A DNA stretch of 48,372 nucleotides. It comes from Chloroflexota bacterium (GTDB lineage Bacteria; Chloroflexota; Limnocylindria; Limnocylindrales; CSP1-4). This document shows positions 41,483 through 48,372 of this stretch, one piece after another. The translations under genes and the position numbers were made by a program. The notes under the pieces were generated by a model, which saw only the letters and a list, made by a program, of their open reading frames with translations, had not been told where the DNA came from and made no database searches. How positions within the stretch are numbered: position 1 is the first letter of the stretch; each line of letters opens with the position of its first letter. Location: contig DAHXON010000015.1 in NCBI GenBank assembly GCA_027364875.1, positions 1 through 48,372 of the forward strand, given 5' to 3'.

Positions 41483-41520
41483 GTGCACGCTCAACCATGC
41501 GTGCGGAAAAAGCGTGCATG
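41483..41520. promoter_or_regulatory. Cluster of GCGTGC/GCACGC motifs between fabD and the divergent MarR gene
   Basis: GTGCACGC at 41483-41490, GCGTGC at 41499-41504 and GCGTGCATG at 41512-41520 put three copies of the same half-site in 38 bases. The outer two form an inverted repeat TGCACGC...GCGTGCA. It is the best regulator-binding candidate in the divergent region, with the MarR protein as likely ligand; clear -10/-35 boxes are not visible. Confidence 0.5.
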
Positions 41521-41556
41521 TTTGCAACTATCGACCGGCGGGAGTAGCCTGAGGCC

Positions 41557-42432
41557 ATGCCGCAGTTCAGACCCAAGCTCCCCACGCTCGGCCAGAAACC
41601 GACGGAACGAGCTCCGAGCGTGCCGTCAGCCTCTCCTCCGGCGGCCGACGATCTTCGGGAGCGAACCGAAGCGGGGCAGATCCCGATCGCCGGGCGACCG
41701 GGCGATCAGGCCGCGGAGAGCCGGCCGGCGGAGATCGCCGCTCCGGATCCCGGTCGGCAGAGTGGCCAGAGGATGGCGCGGATCGGAGGCCAGGCGCCCA
41801 GAGCGAGGGCCGCCGCGCAGGCCCGGATCCAGGCGTTCCGGGACAATCCCCGCCCATTCCTGCATCTGCCGACGATCAACGTCCCGAGCTGGTCAGCCAT
41901 CGAGAGCTCGGCCCGAGAGCTTCTCGCGGGTCCGGCGGAAGCGGCCCGCCCTCGGATGCAGAACCCGCGCGAGCTGTCGGACTCGATCGCGATGGGCCGG
42001 GCAATCTGGAGGGACCTCGTCATCGGATTCGCGGCTCAGCTCGGCGAGCTGAACCTCGGCTTCACCCAGCTGGCCGCGCTATACGCCCTCGCGGACAGCG
42101 GCACGATGACCGTTTCTGACATGGCGGACACGATCGGCCGCTCACCATCGGCCGTAAGCCGGCTCGTCGACTCGCTGGTTGCGCGTCAGCTCGTGGAGCG
42201 GCGCCAGGATTCGGAGGATCGCCGGCTGCGGACACTCGCCCTGACCGGCCGTGGCAAGGCCGTCTTGGGCCGCGTCGATCGCGCTCGTGCCGAGGAGTTC
42301 CTCGCGATCGTCAGGCCACTCGCCACCAGGGAGCGGGCAGTCGTGGCGATGGGCGTGGCCGCCTTGTCCACGAGCTCGATCTCCAAGCGCGGCCGGCTGA
42401 TCAAGATGCCGCGGTCGCGCGTCCGTCCGTGA
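41557..42432 (+). CDS. MarR-family transcriptional regulator with long N-terminal extension (divergent from fabD)
   Basis: The 291-aa protein ends in a MarR winged-helix core (about residues 150-275): LNLGFTQLAALYALADSGTMTVSDMADTIGRSPSAVSRLVDSLVARQLVERR, then DSEDRRLRTLALTGRGKAVL. The first ~130 residues are Pro/Arg/Ala-rich and unlike the family, probably disordered. The start ATG 41557 has a GAGG only two bases upstream and a GGGAG further up; an internal ATG near 41956 would give the usual 150-aa size but has no ribosome site. It sits beside the repeated GCGTGC motifs and divergent from fabD. FabT-like regulation is inference. Confidence 0.85.
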   Translation: MPQFRPKLPTLGQKPTERAPSVPSASPPAADDLRERTEAGQIPIAGRPGDQAAESRPAEIAAPDPGRQSGQRMARIGGQAPRARAAAQARIQAFRDNPRPFLHLPTINVPSWSAIESSARELLAGPAEAARPRMQNPRELSDSIAMGRAIWRDLVIGFAAQLGELNLGFTQLAALYALADSGTMTVSDMADTIGRSPSAVSRLVDSLVARQLVERRQDSEDRRLRTLALTGRGKAVLGRVDRARAEEFLAIVRPLATRERAVVAMGVAALSTSSISKRGRLIKMPRSRVRP

Positions 42433-42436
42433 GGGA

Positions 42437-42856
42437 TCAGCCCCGAGAGATGCCCGCCAGGGAGTAGACCTCGGGCAGGCCCAGGATTGCCCGGGCCTGA
42501 TCCTCGTCGCTCGTGGAGAGCGACCAGGTAGCGAAGCCCTCCCGAACGCCTATCTTGCAGAAGCCGGTCACGTTGACTCCGCCGTCGGCGAGCTTCTCGG
42601 TCAAATCGCCCAGAGCGCACGGCGTGTCCTCGATCTCGACGAGCAGCGTGCTGCCCTTGACGAAGGAGTAGCCCATGCTCTTGAGGACCTCGGCCGTGTC
42701 GTCCTCGCAATCCGTGTAGATCAGCGCGCAAGCCAGATCGCCGGCGGTGCTGCCCTGGATCTGCATGATGTTGATGTCGCGAGCGCACAGACCCTTCGCC
42801 AGATGAGCGAGCTCCCCGGGGCGATTCGGTAGCTGGACGACGAACGGCTGACCCAT
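42437..42856 (-). CDS. Tandem ACT-domain protein
   Basis: A 139-aa protein made of two ACT domains (about residues 1-70 and 70-135): QPFVVQLPNRPGELAHLAKGLCARDINIMQIQG is the first, and the second reads LLVEIEDTPCALGDLTEKLADGGVNVTGFCKIG. Each has the loop for binding amino acids or related ligands. It stands alone with no catalytic domain. Good ribosome site GGGAGAGAG before ATG 42856. It converges with the MarR gene (4-bp gap). A small-molecule sensing role is likely; ligand unknown. Confidence 0.85.
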   Translation of the reverse strand: MGQPFVVQLPNRPGELAHLAKGLCARDINIMQIQGSTAGDLACALIYTDCEDDTAEVLKSMGYSFVKGSTLLVEIEDTPCALGDLTEKLADGGVNVTGFCKIGVREGFATWSLSTSDEDQARAILGLPEVYSLAGISRG

Positions 42857-43050
42857 TTCTCTCTCCCGGTTGTGGCACGCGGCTTGAGAGATCCCGAGCG
42901 CGTCGTCCCACCTTGGATGTTCTTGAGGAGCGGCGGCCGGCAGACCGCGCCGGAGGTATCCACCCGCGACGAGCGCGGCAGGCTGAATTGTCGGGCAGCC
43001 GCGCGCGCTGGCAATAGGGCCGCATTACCTAACGGCCCGGGGGCCGACTC

Positions 43051-43084
43051 TCCCAGGCCCGGGCCGCCCGGCACGGGCCTGGGA
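43051..43084 (-). terminator. 11-bp GC hairpin after the M20 peptidase stop
   Basis: TCCCAGGCCCG (43051-43061) and CGGGCCTGGGA (43074-43084) form a perfect 11-bp stem with a 12-base loop, 33 bases past the stop of the peptidase gene. No T-tract, so probably Rho-assisted or not a terminator. Confidence 0.4.
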
Positions 43085-43116
43085 CTCGCGCTCGATCTCC
43101 CGGCCGGCCGCCGGGC

Positions 43117-44583
43117 TCAGGCGCAGAAGCGGGCGACCGCGTCCCAGAGCACGGGCAATCCAAAGCGGAGTGCCTCCACGCTCAGCCGCTCGTCGTCGGC
43201 GTGGAGCATGGTCAGGAAGTTGTCGTCGCCGCGCATCAGGAGCGGCGAGAACCCGTACGCAGGCACGCCGATCCGGGCCAGGTGCTTGGCGTCCGTGGCG
43301 AAGGGCGCGAGGAACGGCAGCGGGACCGCTTTGGGGTCATGGTCGCGAAGCACCTGTTCCAGGAGCGGATACAGCGGTCCGTCCAGTGGCGCTTCCGCCG
43401 GCAGCCCGACGAGGACGCATTCGACGTCGATCCGGCTCCAGAGCTCCTCGCCGATCCGGCGCCTCAGCTCCGATCGCATCGCCGCCTCGTCCGTGCCGGG
43501 CAGGGTCCGGCAGTCGATCTCGATCTCGGCGGCGCCCGGGATCACGTTGTACTTCACGCCGGCCTGGACGATGCCCACCGAGACGGTGTCGCGGATGATC
43601 GCCGACACGGTCCGCGCCATCACGGGATCGCACAGCTGCCGAATGGCCGCCTCGATTGCCCCTGAGTCCGGGGCCGCTCCGGAGGCCGGGGCCGCGCCGG
43701 AGGACGGGGCTGCGCCGGAGGCCGCGCGAGCCTGGATCGCGGCCGCGGCCCGAGCGGTCAGGTGGGGGAGCGCTTTGGCAAGGGACGCGGCCACGGGCGC
43801 GGTCAGCCGGACGGGCCCGGGCTCCGCGAGCCGCGTCACGACCTGGGCCGCGATGACTGCCGCGTTGTCGGCCGTGGGCACCGAGCCGTGGCCCCAGCGG
43901 CCGTGGACGTGGATCCGATAGACGACGAAGCCCTTCTCCGCGACCTGGATCGGGTAGAAGGAGACGCCGCCGTACCTCATCTCGATGCCGCCGGCCTCGT
44001 TGAGCGCGGCGGCGGCCCGGAGCCACTCCGGGTGGTTGTCGACGAGCCAGCCCGCGCCCTCGACTCCGCCGGCCTCCTCGTCCGAGGTACAGCAGAAGAT
44101 GACGTCGCGACGGAGCCCGGGGATCGGATCGGTGGCGGGGTCGAGGCCGGCGGCGCGGGCGACTCGAGCGAGGCGGCGCATGACCTGCACCTCCATCGCC
44201 ACCATGCCCTTCATGTCGATCGCGCCACGTCCCCAGACGTAGCCGCCGTCCAGGTCCGCGGCGAATGGATCGTGGGTCCAGCCGGCGGGTTCGGCCGGGA
44301 CCACGTCCAGATGCGAGAGCAGAAGCAGGGGATCACCCCCGGTTCCGTCGCCGTGGACGCGTACCACGATCGAGCCACGGCCTGGAAACGGTTCCACGAC
44401 CGTCGCTCGCAACCCTTCGGCCCCGAGGACCTGCTCGAGGAAACGCGCCGCGGCCAGCTCCGCATCCGGGGCGTCCGGCATCGGCGGGTTGACGCTGCGA
44501 ATCCGTATGAGCGACCGGAGCAGCTCGACGAGCTCGTCCAGCTCTCGTTCAGTGGTGTCTGTCCGCTCGATTCCGCTCAACAT
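43117..44583 (-). CDS. M20-family zinc peptidase/deacylase
   Basis: A 488-aa dinuclear zinc amidohydrolase of the ArgE/DapE/CPG2 type. Metal and catalytic residues are visible: [10 protein letters not shown] (H-x-D), [10 protein letters not shown] (bridging Asp), CTSDEEAGG (catalytic Glu pair) and MLHADDERL (final His). An inserted low-complexity stretch ([23 protein letters not shown], about residues 280-305) interrupts the dimerisation domain. Starts: ATG 44583 with GGGAG six bases upstream is preferred to the adjacent ATG 44589. Substrate not predictable. It is divergent from ilvD. Confidence 0.9.
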   Translation of the reverse strand: MLSGIERTDTTERELDELVELLRSLIRIRSVNPPMPDAPDAELAAARFLEQVLGAEGLRATVVEPFPGRGSIVVRVHGDGTGGDPLLLLSHLDVVPAEPAGWTHDPFAADLDGGYVWGRGAIDMKGMVAMEVQVMRRLARVARAAGLDPATDPIPGLRRDVIFCCTSDEEAGGVEGAGWLVDNHPEWLRAAAALNEAGGIEMRYGGVSFYPIQVAEKGFVVYRIHVHGRWGHGSVPTADNAAVIAAQVVTRLAEPGPVRLTAPVAASLAKALPHLTARAAAAIQARAASGAAPSSGAAPASGAAPDSGAIEAAIRQLCDPVMARTVSAIIRDTVSVGIVQAGVKYNVIPGAAEIEIDCRTLPGTDEAAMRSELRRRIGEELWSRIDVECVLVGLPAEAPLDGPLYPLLEQVLRDHDPKAVPLPFLAPFATDAKHLARIGVPAYGFSPLLMRGDDNFLTMLHADDERLSVEALRFGLPVLWDAVARFCA

Positions 44584-44644
44584 CAGCATCTCCCGCGTGA
44601 AGCTGAACCGCCCCGCGGCAGCATATCCCAGACGCCTCCGCCGC

Positions 44645-44724
44645 CGACCCGGCGCCGGCTCGGCCCGGCGCTGACTCGGCCCGGCGCTGGCTCGGCCCGG
44701 CGCCGGCTCGGCCCGGCGCTTGCC
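44645..44724. repeat. Five-copy 16-bp tandem repeat between the M20 peptidase and ilvD
   Basis: Unit CGGCCCGGCGCTGGCT and close variants repeat five times without gaps (starts 44645, 44661, 44677, 44693, 44709). It sits in the 201-bp divergent region before ilvD. It could be a slippage-prone minisatellite that changes promoter spacing, or a protein-binding array. Confidence 0.7.
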
Positions 44725-44784
44725 CAGGCCTGGGCGGCGTCGAGCGCGGGCGAACGCGGGAGTCGGCGCGCTACCATGCTCGGC

Positions 44785-46635
44785 ATGCCAGAACTGCGAT
44801 CGCGAACCGTCACTCAGGGTCGGAACATGGTCGGCGCGCGGGCTCTCCTGCGCGCCACGGGCGTGGCACGGGAGGACGTCGGGAAGCCCATCGTCGCCAT
44901 CGCCAACAGCTTCACGGAGTTCGTGCCGGGCCACACTCATCTCCACGAGGTGGGCCGGGTCGTCGCCGAAGCGGTCAGGGCCGCCGGCGGCGTGCCCCGC
45001 GAGTTCAACACGATCGCAATCGACGACGGGATCGCCATGGGCCATGGCGGCATGCTCTACTCGCTGCCGTCCCGCGATCTGATCGCCGACTCGGTCGAGT
45101 ACATGGCCAGCGCGCACTGCGCGGACGCTCTGATCTGCATCACCGCCTGCGACAAGATCACACCCGGGATGCTGATGGCCTCGTTCCGGCTCGACCTCCC
45201 GACGATCTTCGTGACGGCGGGCCCGATGGAGGGCGGCTCGGTAACCCTTTCGGACGGCTCGAAGCGCGACCGGCTGCAGCTGATCTCGGCCATGACCGCG
45301 GCGGTCGACGAATCGATCTCGGACGACGACCTGGCGCTGATCGGGGAGGCCGCCTGCCCGACGTGCGGGTCGTGCGCGGGCCTCTTCACGGCCAACTCGA
45401 TGGCCTGCCTGGTGGAGGCGATGGGCCTCTCGCTGCCCGGCTCCGCCACGCTCGTCGCCACTCACACGGATCGCCGCGGCCTCTTCGAGCGAAGCGGCGC
45501 GACGATCATGGAGATGGTTCGCCGCTACTACGACGGCGGCGACGAATCCGTGCTGCCCACGTCGATCGCGACGCGGGCGGCGTTCGAGAACGCGATGTCG
45601 CTCGACATCGCCATGGGCGGCTCGACCAACACGGTCCTGCATCTGCTCGCCGTCGCCCGAGAGGCCGGCGTCGACTACACGCTGGCCGACATCGATGCCC
45701 GCTCGCGCGAAGTCCCGTGCCTGTGCAAGGTGGCGCCGAGCGCCCCGTGGCTCATGGAGGACGTCCACCGCGCCGGAGGCATCCCGCGAGTAATGGGCGA
45801 GCTCGACCGCGCGGGCCTGCTGAACCACGACGTGCACGCCGTCCATGCCGCCTCGCTGGGGGAGTGGCTTGGAGAGTGGGATGTCCGCGGCGCTTCGCCG
45901 TCGGTCGCGGCGGTCGAGCTCTACCGTGCGGCCCCCGGCCGGAAGCGCTCGCCGGAGGCGTTCTCGCAGTCCGAGCGCTGGGATTCGCTCGACCTCGACG
46001 TTACCGCGGGCTGTGTCCGCGATACCGCTCACCCGTACTCCGCCGACGGCGGGCTGGCGATCCTGCGGGGCAACCTGGCCGAGGACGGCGGCGTGGTCAA
46101 GACCGCCGGCGTCGACCCGTCGATCTACCGGTTCTCCGGCCCGGCCGTCGTGGTCGAGTCGCAGGAAGAAGCGGTCGAGGCGATCCTGGCCGGTCGGGTG
46201 AAGCCGTGCGACGTCGTGGTGGTGCGGTACGAGGGTCCGCGCGGCGGCCCCGGCATGCAGGAGATGCTCTACCCGACCTCCTACATAAACGGCCGAGGAC
46301 TCGGCAAGGTCTGCGCCCTCATAACGGACGGCCGGTTCAGCGGTGGAACCTCCGGTCTCTCGGTCGGGCACGTGTCGCCCGAAGCCGCCGCCGGCGGGGC
46401 GATCGCCCTGGTCGAGGACGGAGACACGATCGCGATCGACATTCCGGCGCGGTCGATCCGGCTCGAGGTTTCGGACGCGGAGCTGGCGGCGCGCCGGGCA
46501 ATGCACGAGGCTAACGGCGGCTATCGACCCCGCTCGCGCCAGCGGCCGGTTTCCGCGGCCTTGCGCGCCTACGCCGCGATGGCGCTCTCGGCCGACAAGG
46601 GCGCCGTTCGGGACGTTTCCAGGCTGGAGAGCTGA
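44785..46635 (+). CDS. ilvD: Dihydroxy-acid dehydratase
   Basis: IlvD is the iron-sulfur dehydratase of valine, isoleucine and leucine synthesis. The 616-aa protein starts [26 protein letters not shown], matching the family start, so ATG 44785 is taken over ATG 44776. Cluster-binding residues are C122 in [10 protein letters not shown] and the later CPTCGSC (C194, C197). Signatures [13 protein letters not shown] and [23 protein letters not shown] are also present. Length fits the longer, E. coli-like group. No obvious ribosome site; the upstream sequence is filled by tandem repeats. Confidence 0.94.
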   Translation: MPELRSRTVTQGRNMVGARALLRATGVAREDVGKPIVAIANSFTEFVPGHTHLHEVGRVVAEAVRAAGGVPREFNTIAIDDGIAMGHGGMLYSLPSRDLIADSVEYMASAHCADALICITACDKITPGMLMASFRLDLPTIFVTAGPMEGGSVTLSDGSKRDRLQLISAMTAAVDESISDDDLALIGEAACPTCGSCAGLFTANSMACLVEAMGLSLPGSATLVATHTDRRGLFERSGATIMEMVRRYYDGGDESVLPTSIATRAAFENAMSLDIAMGGSTNTVLHLLAVAREAGVDYTLADIDARSREVPCLCKVAPSAPWLMEDVHRAGGIPRVMGELDRAGLLNHDVHAVHAASLGEWLGEWDVRGASPSVAAVELYRAAPGRKRSPEAFSQSERWDSLDLDVTAGCVRDTAHPYSADGGLAILRGNLAEDGGVVKTAGVDPSIYRFSGPAVVVESQEEAVEAILAGRVKPCDVVVVRYEGPRGGPGMQEMLYPTSYINGRGLGKVCALITDGRFSGGTSGLSVGHVSPEAAAGGAIALVEDGDTIAIDIPARSIRLEVSDAELAARRAMHEANGGYRPRSRQRPVSAALRAYAAMALSADKGAVRDVSRLES

Positions 46636-46995
46636 GGGCGGAGGCCGCGGTGCAGCGGCGGGCCCGCGCGCAGCCGTGGCCGGCGACGGCCGAGGCGCGC
46701 GTGCCTAACAGTTGACCCGGCGATTCCCACCCATCGGTCAAACTCGACGGCCTGACGCCTCCCATGCGTTCGTCCCCGTCATTTGTGACCGCAGGACGGG
46801 CAAGTTCGACGATGCCGGCCCGTCCGGGACGCCAGGCCGTCGGAAGTGCCCATGGGATGGTCAAGTCCGACAGGATGAGCGGCTACCCAGTTGCCGGCTG
46901 GTCGTGATTGACCGCCGCACGGGAATCGCGACCGATTGGATCCGGCCGCCAGACGAGGCCCTGGCGGCCCAAGTCCCATCGCGGCCACTTCTGGT
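46636..46995. repeat. 360-bp gene-free region with a diverged duplication of about 123 bp
   Basis: Around 46730-46990 two copies of a ~123-bp unit can be aligned by eye at moderate identity: GGTCAA(A/G)(C/T)(T/C)CGAC recurs near 46737 and 46859, and a TGACCGC(A/C)G(G/C)ACGGG block recurs near 46786 and 46909. A further CCCAT(C/G)(G/C) boundary occurs near 46977. No gene is supported: a plus-strand open frame spans it but looks degenerate. Possibly a decayed repeat element. Confidence 0.45.
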
Positions 46996-47622
46996 TCACG
47001 CATCGGCGTCGGTATCCATCGGCTCGGCCGCGGCGGGCGACCCGGCTGCGACGGGCAACCCGGCTGCGGTACGCCCGGTCTCGATGGTGCCTTCTTCGAT
47101 CTCGCGCACGAAGTCGTCCAGCCAGGCGATCTCGGCCCGCATGAGGCGAACGGGCCTGCGGGCGAGCGAGAGCCGGTGGGCCGGGCAGCCCGACGCGACG
47201 AGGAAGCCTTCGAGGTCGCCGTAGCCTTTGATGTCCTTCTCGAGCTCGGCCCGGTAGCGCGCCAGGCATTCGAGAACGACGTCGCGCGGAAGCAGGTCGA
47301 CGTTGTAGGTGGCCAGATCGACGCGCCACTTGAGGTGCTCGGGCCTCGCGAGCAGCTCGCAGGTTCGATCGCGATACGCGAGCCGGCCGGCGTCGGTCAG
47401 CGAGTAGATCTTGCGCAGGCGCCCCTCGGCGACCTCCTCCCGGCAGTCGATCAGCTGAGCTTTCTCCAGAGCCCGTAGCTGCTTGTAGATGGTCGATTGC
47501 GAAAGATCCGTCCAGAACCGCATGTCGCGCTCCCGGACTTCTTTCTCGATCTGCCAGGCGTGCATCGGTTCCTCGGACAGCAGGCCCAGCAGCGCCATGT
47601 CCGCATTCGAGATCGAGCTCAC
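46996..47622 (-). CDS. PadR-family transcriptional regulator
   Basis: The 208-aa protein has the PadR winged helix at residues 1-80: ADMALLGLLSEEPMHAWQIEKEVRERDMRFWTDLSQSTIYKQLRALEKAQLI, with the wing around GRLRKIYSLTDAGR, followed by a C-terminal helical domain used for dimers and ligand sensing. GTG 47622 has GGGAGG four bases upstream. The Pro/Ala/Gly tail of ~20 residues is likely disordered. It is divergent from the peptidase gene at 47712, and the shared promoter region carries an inverted repeat (47661-47684), so it probably represses both itself and its neighbour. Confidence 0.9.
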   Translation of the reverse strand: MSSISNADMALLGLLSEEPMHAWQIEKEVRERDMRFWTDLSQSTIYKQLRALEKAQLIDCREEVAEGRLRKIYSLTDAGRLAYRDRTCELLARPEHLKWRVDLATYNVDLLPRDVVLECLARYRAELEKDIKGYGDLEGFLVASGCPAHRLSLARRPVRLMRAEIAWLDDFVREIEEGTIETGRTAAGLPVAAGSPAAAEPMDTDADA

Positions 47623-47641
47623 GGTCCCTCCCGGTTGCCTC

Positions 47642-47692
47642 TTGCCATCTTGTACCGGCATGATATTATCGCACACCAATATCACAGGTCAA
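47642..47692. promoter_or_regulatory. Overlapping divergent promoters with an inverted-repeat operator
   Basis: Plus strand: TTGCCA (47642-47647)-N16-TATTAT (47664-47669) with an extended TG(A) before it. Minus strand: TTGACC (47692-47687)-N16-GATAAT (47670-47665). The two -10 boxes overlap almost fully, so they exclude each other. TGATATT (47661-47667)-N10-AATATCA (47678-47684) is a perfect 7-bp inverted repeat that covers both. PadR is the expected ligand. Confidence 0.65.
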
Positions 47693-47711
47693 CAGCATAG
47701 AGGAGGGACCA

Positions 47712-48372
47712 TTGGAAGTCCTGTCGTCGAAGATCGCATGCCATCTCCGCGAGCTGTGCGCGTATCCGGACCGCCACCCCGGCCGCCCCGGCAACCGGGC
47801 CGCCACCGAGATGTTCGCGCGGGTGGCGGCCTCCTGCGGGCTCGAGGTGGAAGTCGGCGAGATGGACTGTCTCGACTTCGAACGGGGCGAGACGTCGCTG
47901 GAAGGGCTCGGCGTGACCTTTGCCATCGCCTCCGGCCCCTACTCGAATCCTTGCCGGGTGACCGGCCGCCTTGCCGTCGCCGAGTCCGTCGAGGAACTGG
48001 AGCACGGTCGCTTCGCCGGCCAGGTGCTGCTGCTTCGGGGCGAGGTTGCCCGCGAGCCGCTCCTGCCCAAGAACTTCACCTATTTCGAGGTCCCCGAGCA
48101 TCGCCGCATCGTCGCCGCGCTGGAGGGGCAGCAGCCGGCCGCGGTCATCTCGGCGACCGGCCGCGATCCGAACCTGGCCGGCGGCCTCTACCCGTTTCCG
48201 CTGATCTGCGACGGCGATTTCGACATCCCGAATGCCTTCATGACAGACGTCGAGGGCGAGCGGCTGGCCCGGCACCTCGGCGAGACCGTCGCCCTGAGCA
48301 TCGACAGCCGTCGCATTCCGGCCGGCGCGGAGCACGTCGTGGCCCGCGCCCGCGGAACCGGACCGGGACGAA
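47712..48372 (+). CDS. Probable M28-family aminopeptidase/PA-domain protein, cut off by the window end
   Basis: This gene starts at TTG 47712, three bases after AGGAGGGA (47701-47708) and 43 bases below the PadR-type promoter. The 220 codons present include ELCAYPDRHPGRPGNRAATEMFARVAASCGLEVEV at the start, the layout of M28 peptidases, then GRFAGQVLLLRGEVAREPLLP and AVISATGRDPNLAGG, which look like a protease-associated (PA) subdomain. The zinc-binding part is beyond the window, so the family assignment is likely but not proven. Probably repressed by the divergent PadR protein. Confidence 0.75.
   Translation, partial: MEVLSSKIACHLRELCAYPDRHPGRPGNRAATEMFARVAASCGLEVEVGEMDCLDFERGETSLEGLGVTFAIASGPYSNPCRVTGRLAVAESVEELEHGRFAGQVLLLRGEVAREPLLPKNFTYFEVPEHRRIVAALEGQQPAAVISATGRDPNLAGGLYPFPLICDGDFDIPNAFMTDVEGERLARHLGETVALSIDSRRIPAGAEHVVARARGTGPGR

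Noticed and set aside
46712-47224. Plus-strand open frame with two DRRTG repeats
   Set aside because: It overlaps the padR gene antisense and has no ribosome site; better explained as a diverged repeat.

Overview
The window is a GC-rich (by eye roughly two thirds to 70% G+C), gene-dense bacterial chromosome segment with many GTG and some TTG starts and about 41 protein genes. I see no rRNA, tRNA, CRISPR array, prophage or insertion sequence. The gene set suggests a free-living bacterium of the Chloroflexota or an actinobacterium-like lineage: four-subunit 2-oxoacid:ferredoxin oxidoreductase, Rho, Obg-NadD-RsfS, a copper P-type ATPase, PAS-rich sensor kinases and a LURP-one-related protein. 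Chloroflexota is my preferred guess, but no phylogenetic marker in the window proves it.

Layout. 1-5000: a truncated transketolase on the minus strand, then a small unknown operon (a 173-aa protein and a 51-aa membrane protein), an EamA transporter and an MtnX-like HAD phosphatase. 5000-12300: pyrG, whose reading frame lacks a stop, faces a three-gene minus-strand signalling operon (membrane PAS histidine kinase, single-domain response regulator, receiver-PAS-PAS kinase). 12300-17600: transaldolase, an RhtA-like exporter, an unknown anchored protein and rho. 18000-24500: obg-nadD-rsfS, then korDABC with an unknown protein behind it. 24600-31000: MFS transporter, secreted metallophosphoesterase, zinc alcohol dehydrogenase with a PPOX-type flavin protein, LURP-one-related protein and SDR. 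31000-34000: copper ATPase and a small membrane protein. 34100-42900: two fatty-acid synthesis loci, MarR-fabF and fabD-fabF with a divergent MarR gene, separated by an unknown gene and a chemoreceptor; then an ACT-domain protein. 43100-48372: M20 peptidase, ilvD, and a padR gene divergent from a truncated M28-like peptidase gene.

Functionally the window is mostly core metabolism (pentose phosphate enzymes, CTP, NAD, branched-chain amino acids, fatty acids, CoA-linked 2-oxoacid oxidation) with sensing and metal resistance added. I found no clearly new multi-gene system. The most distinctive content is regulatory. Several promoters share TTGCC(A/G)-N16-TA(Y/T)NNT geometry. Inverted repeats sit exactly on promoter cores of copA, of padR/peptidase and of fabF. 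Two separate MarR-type regulators each adjoin a fatty-acid gene. Two coding anomalies also stand out: pyrG has no in-frame stop for about 2 kb, and the korD ferredoxin has no ATG, GTG or TTG start, with ACG the best candidate.
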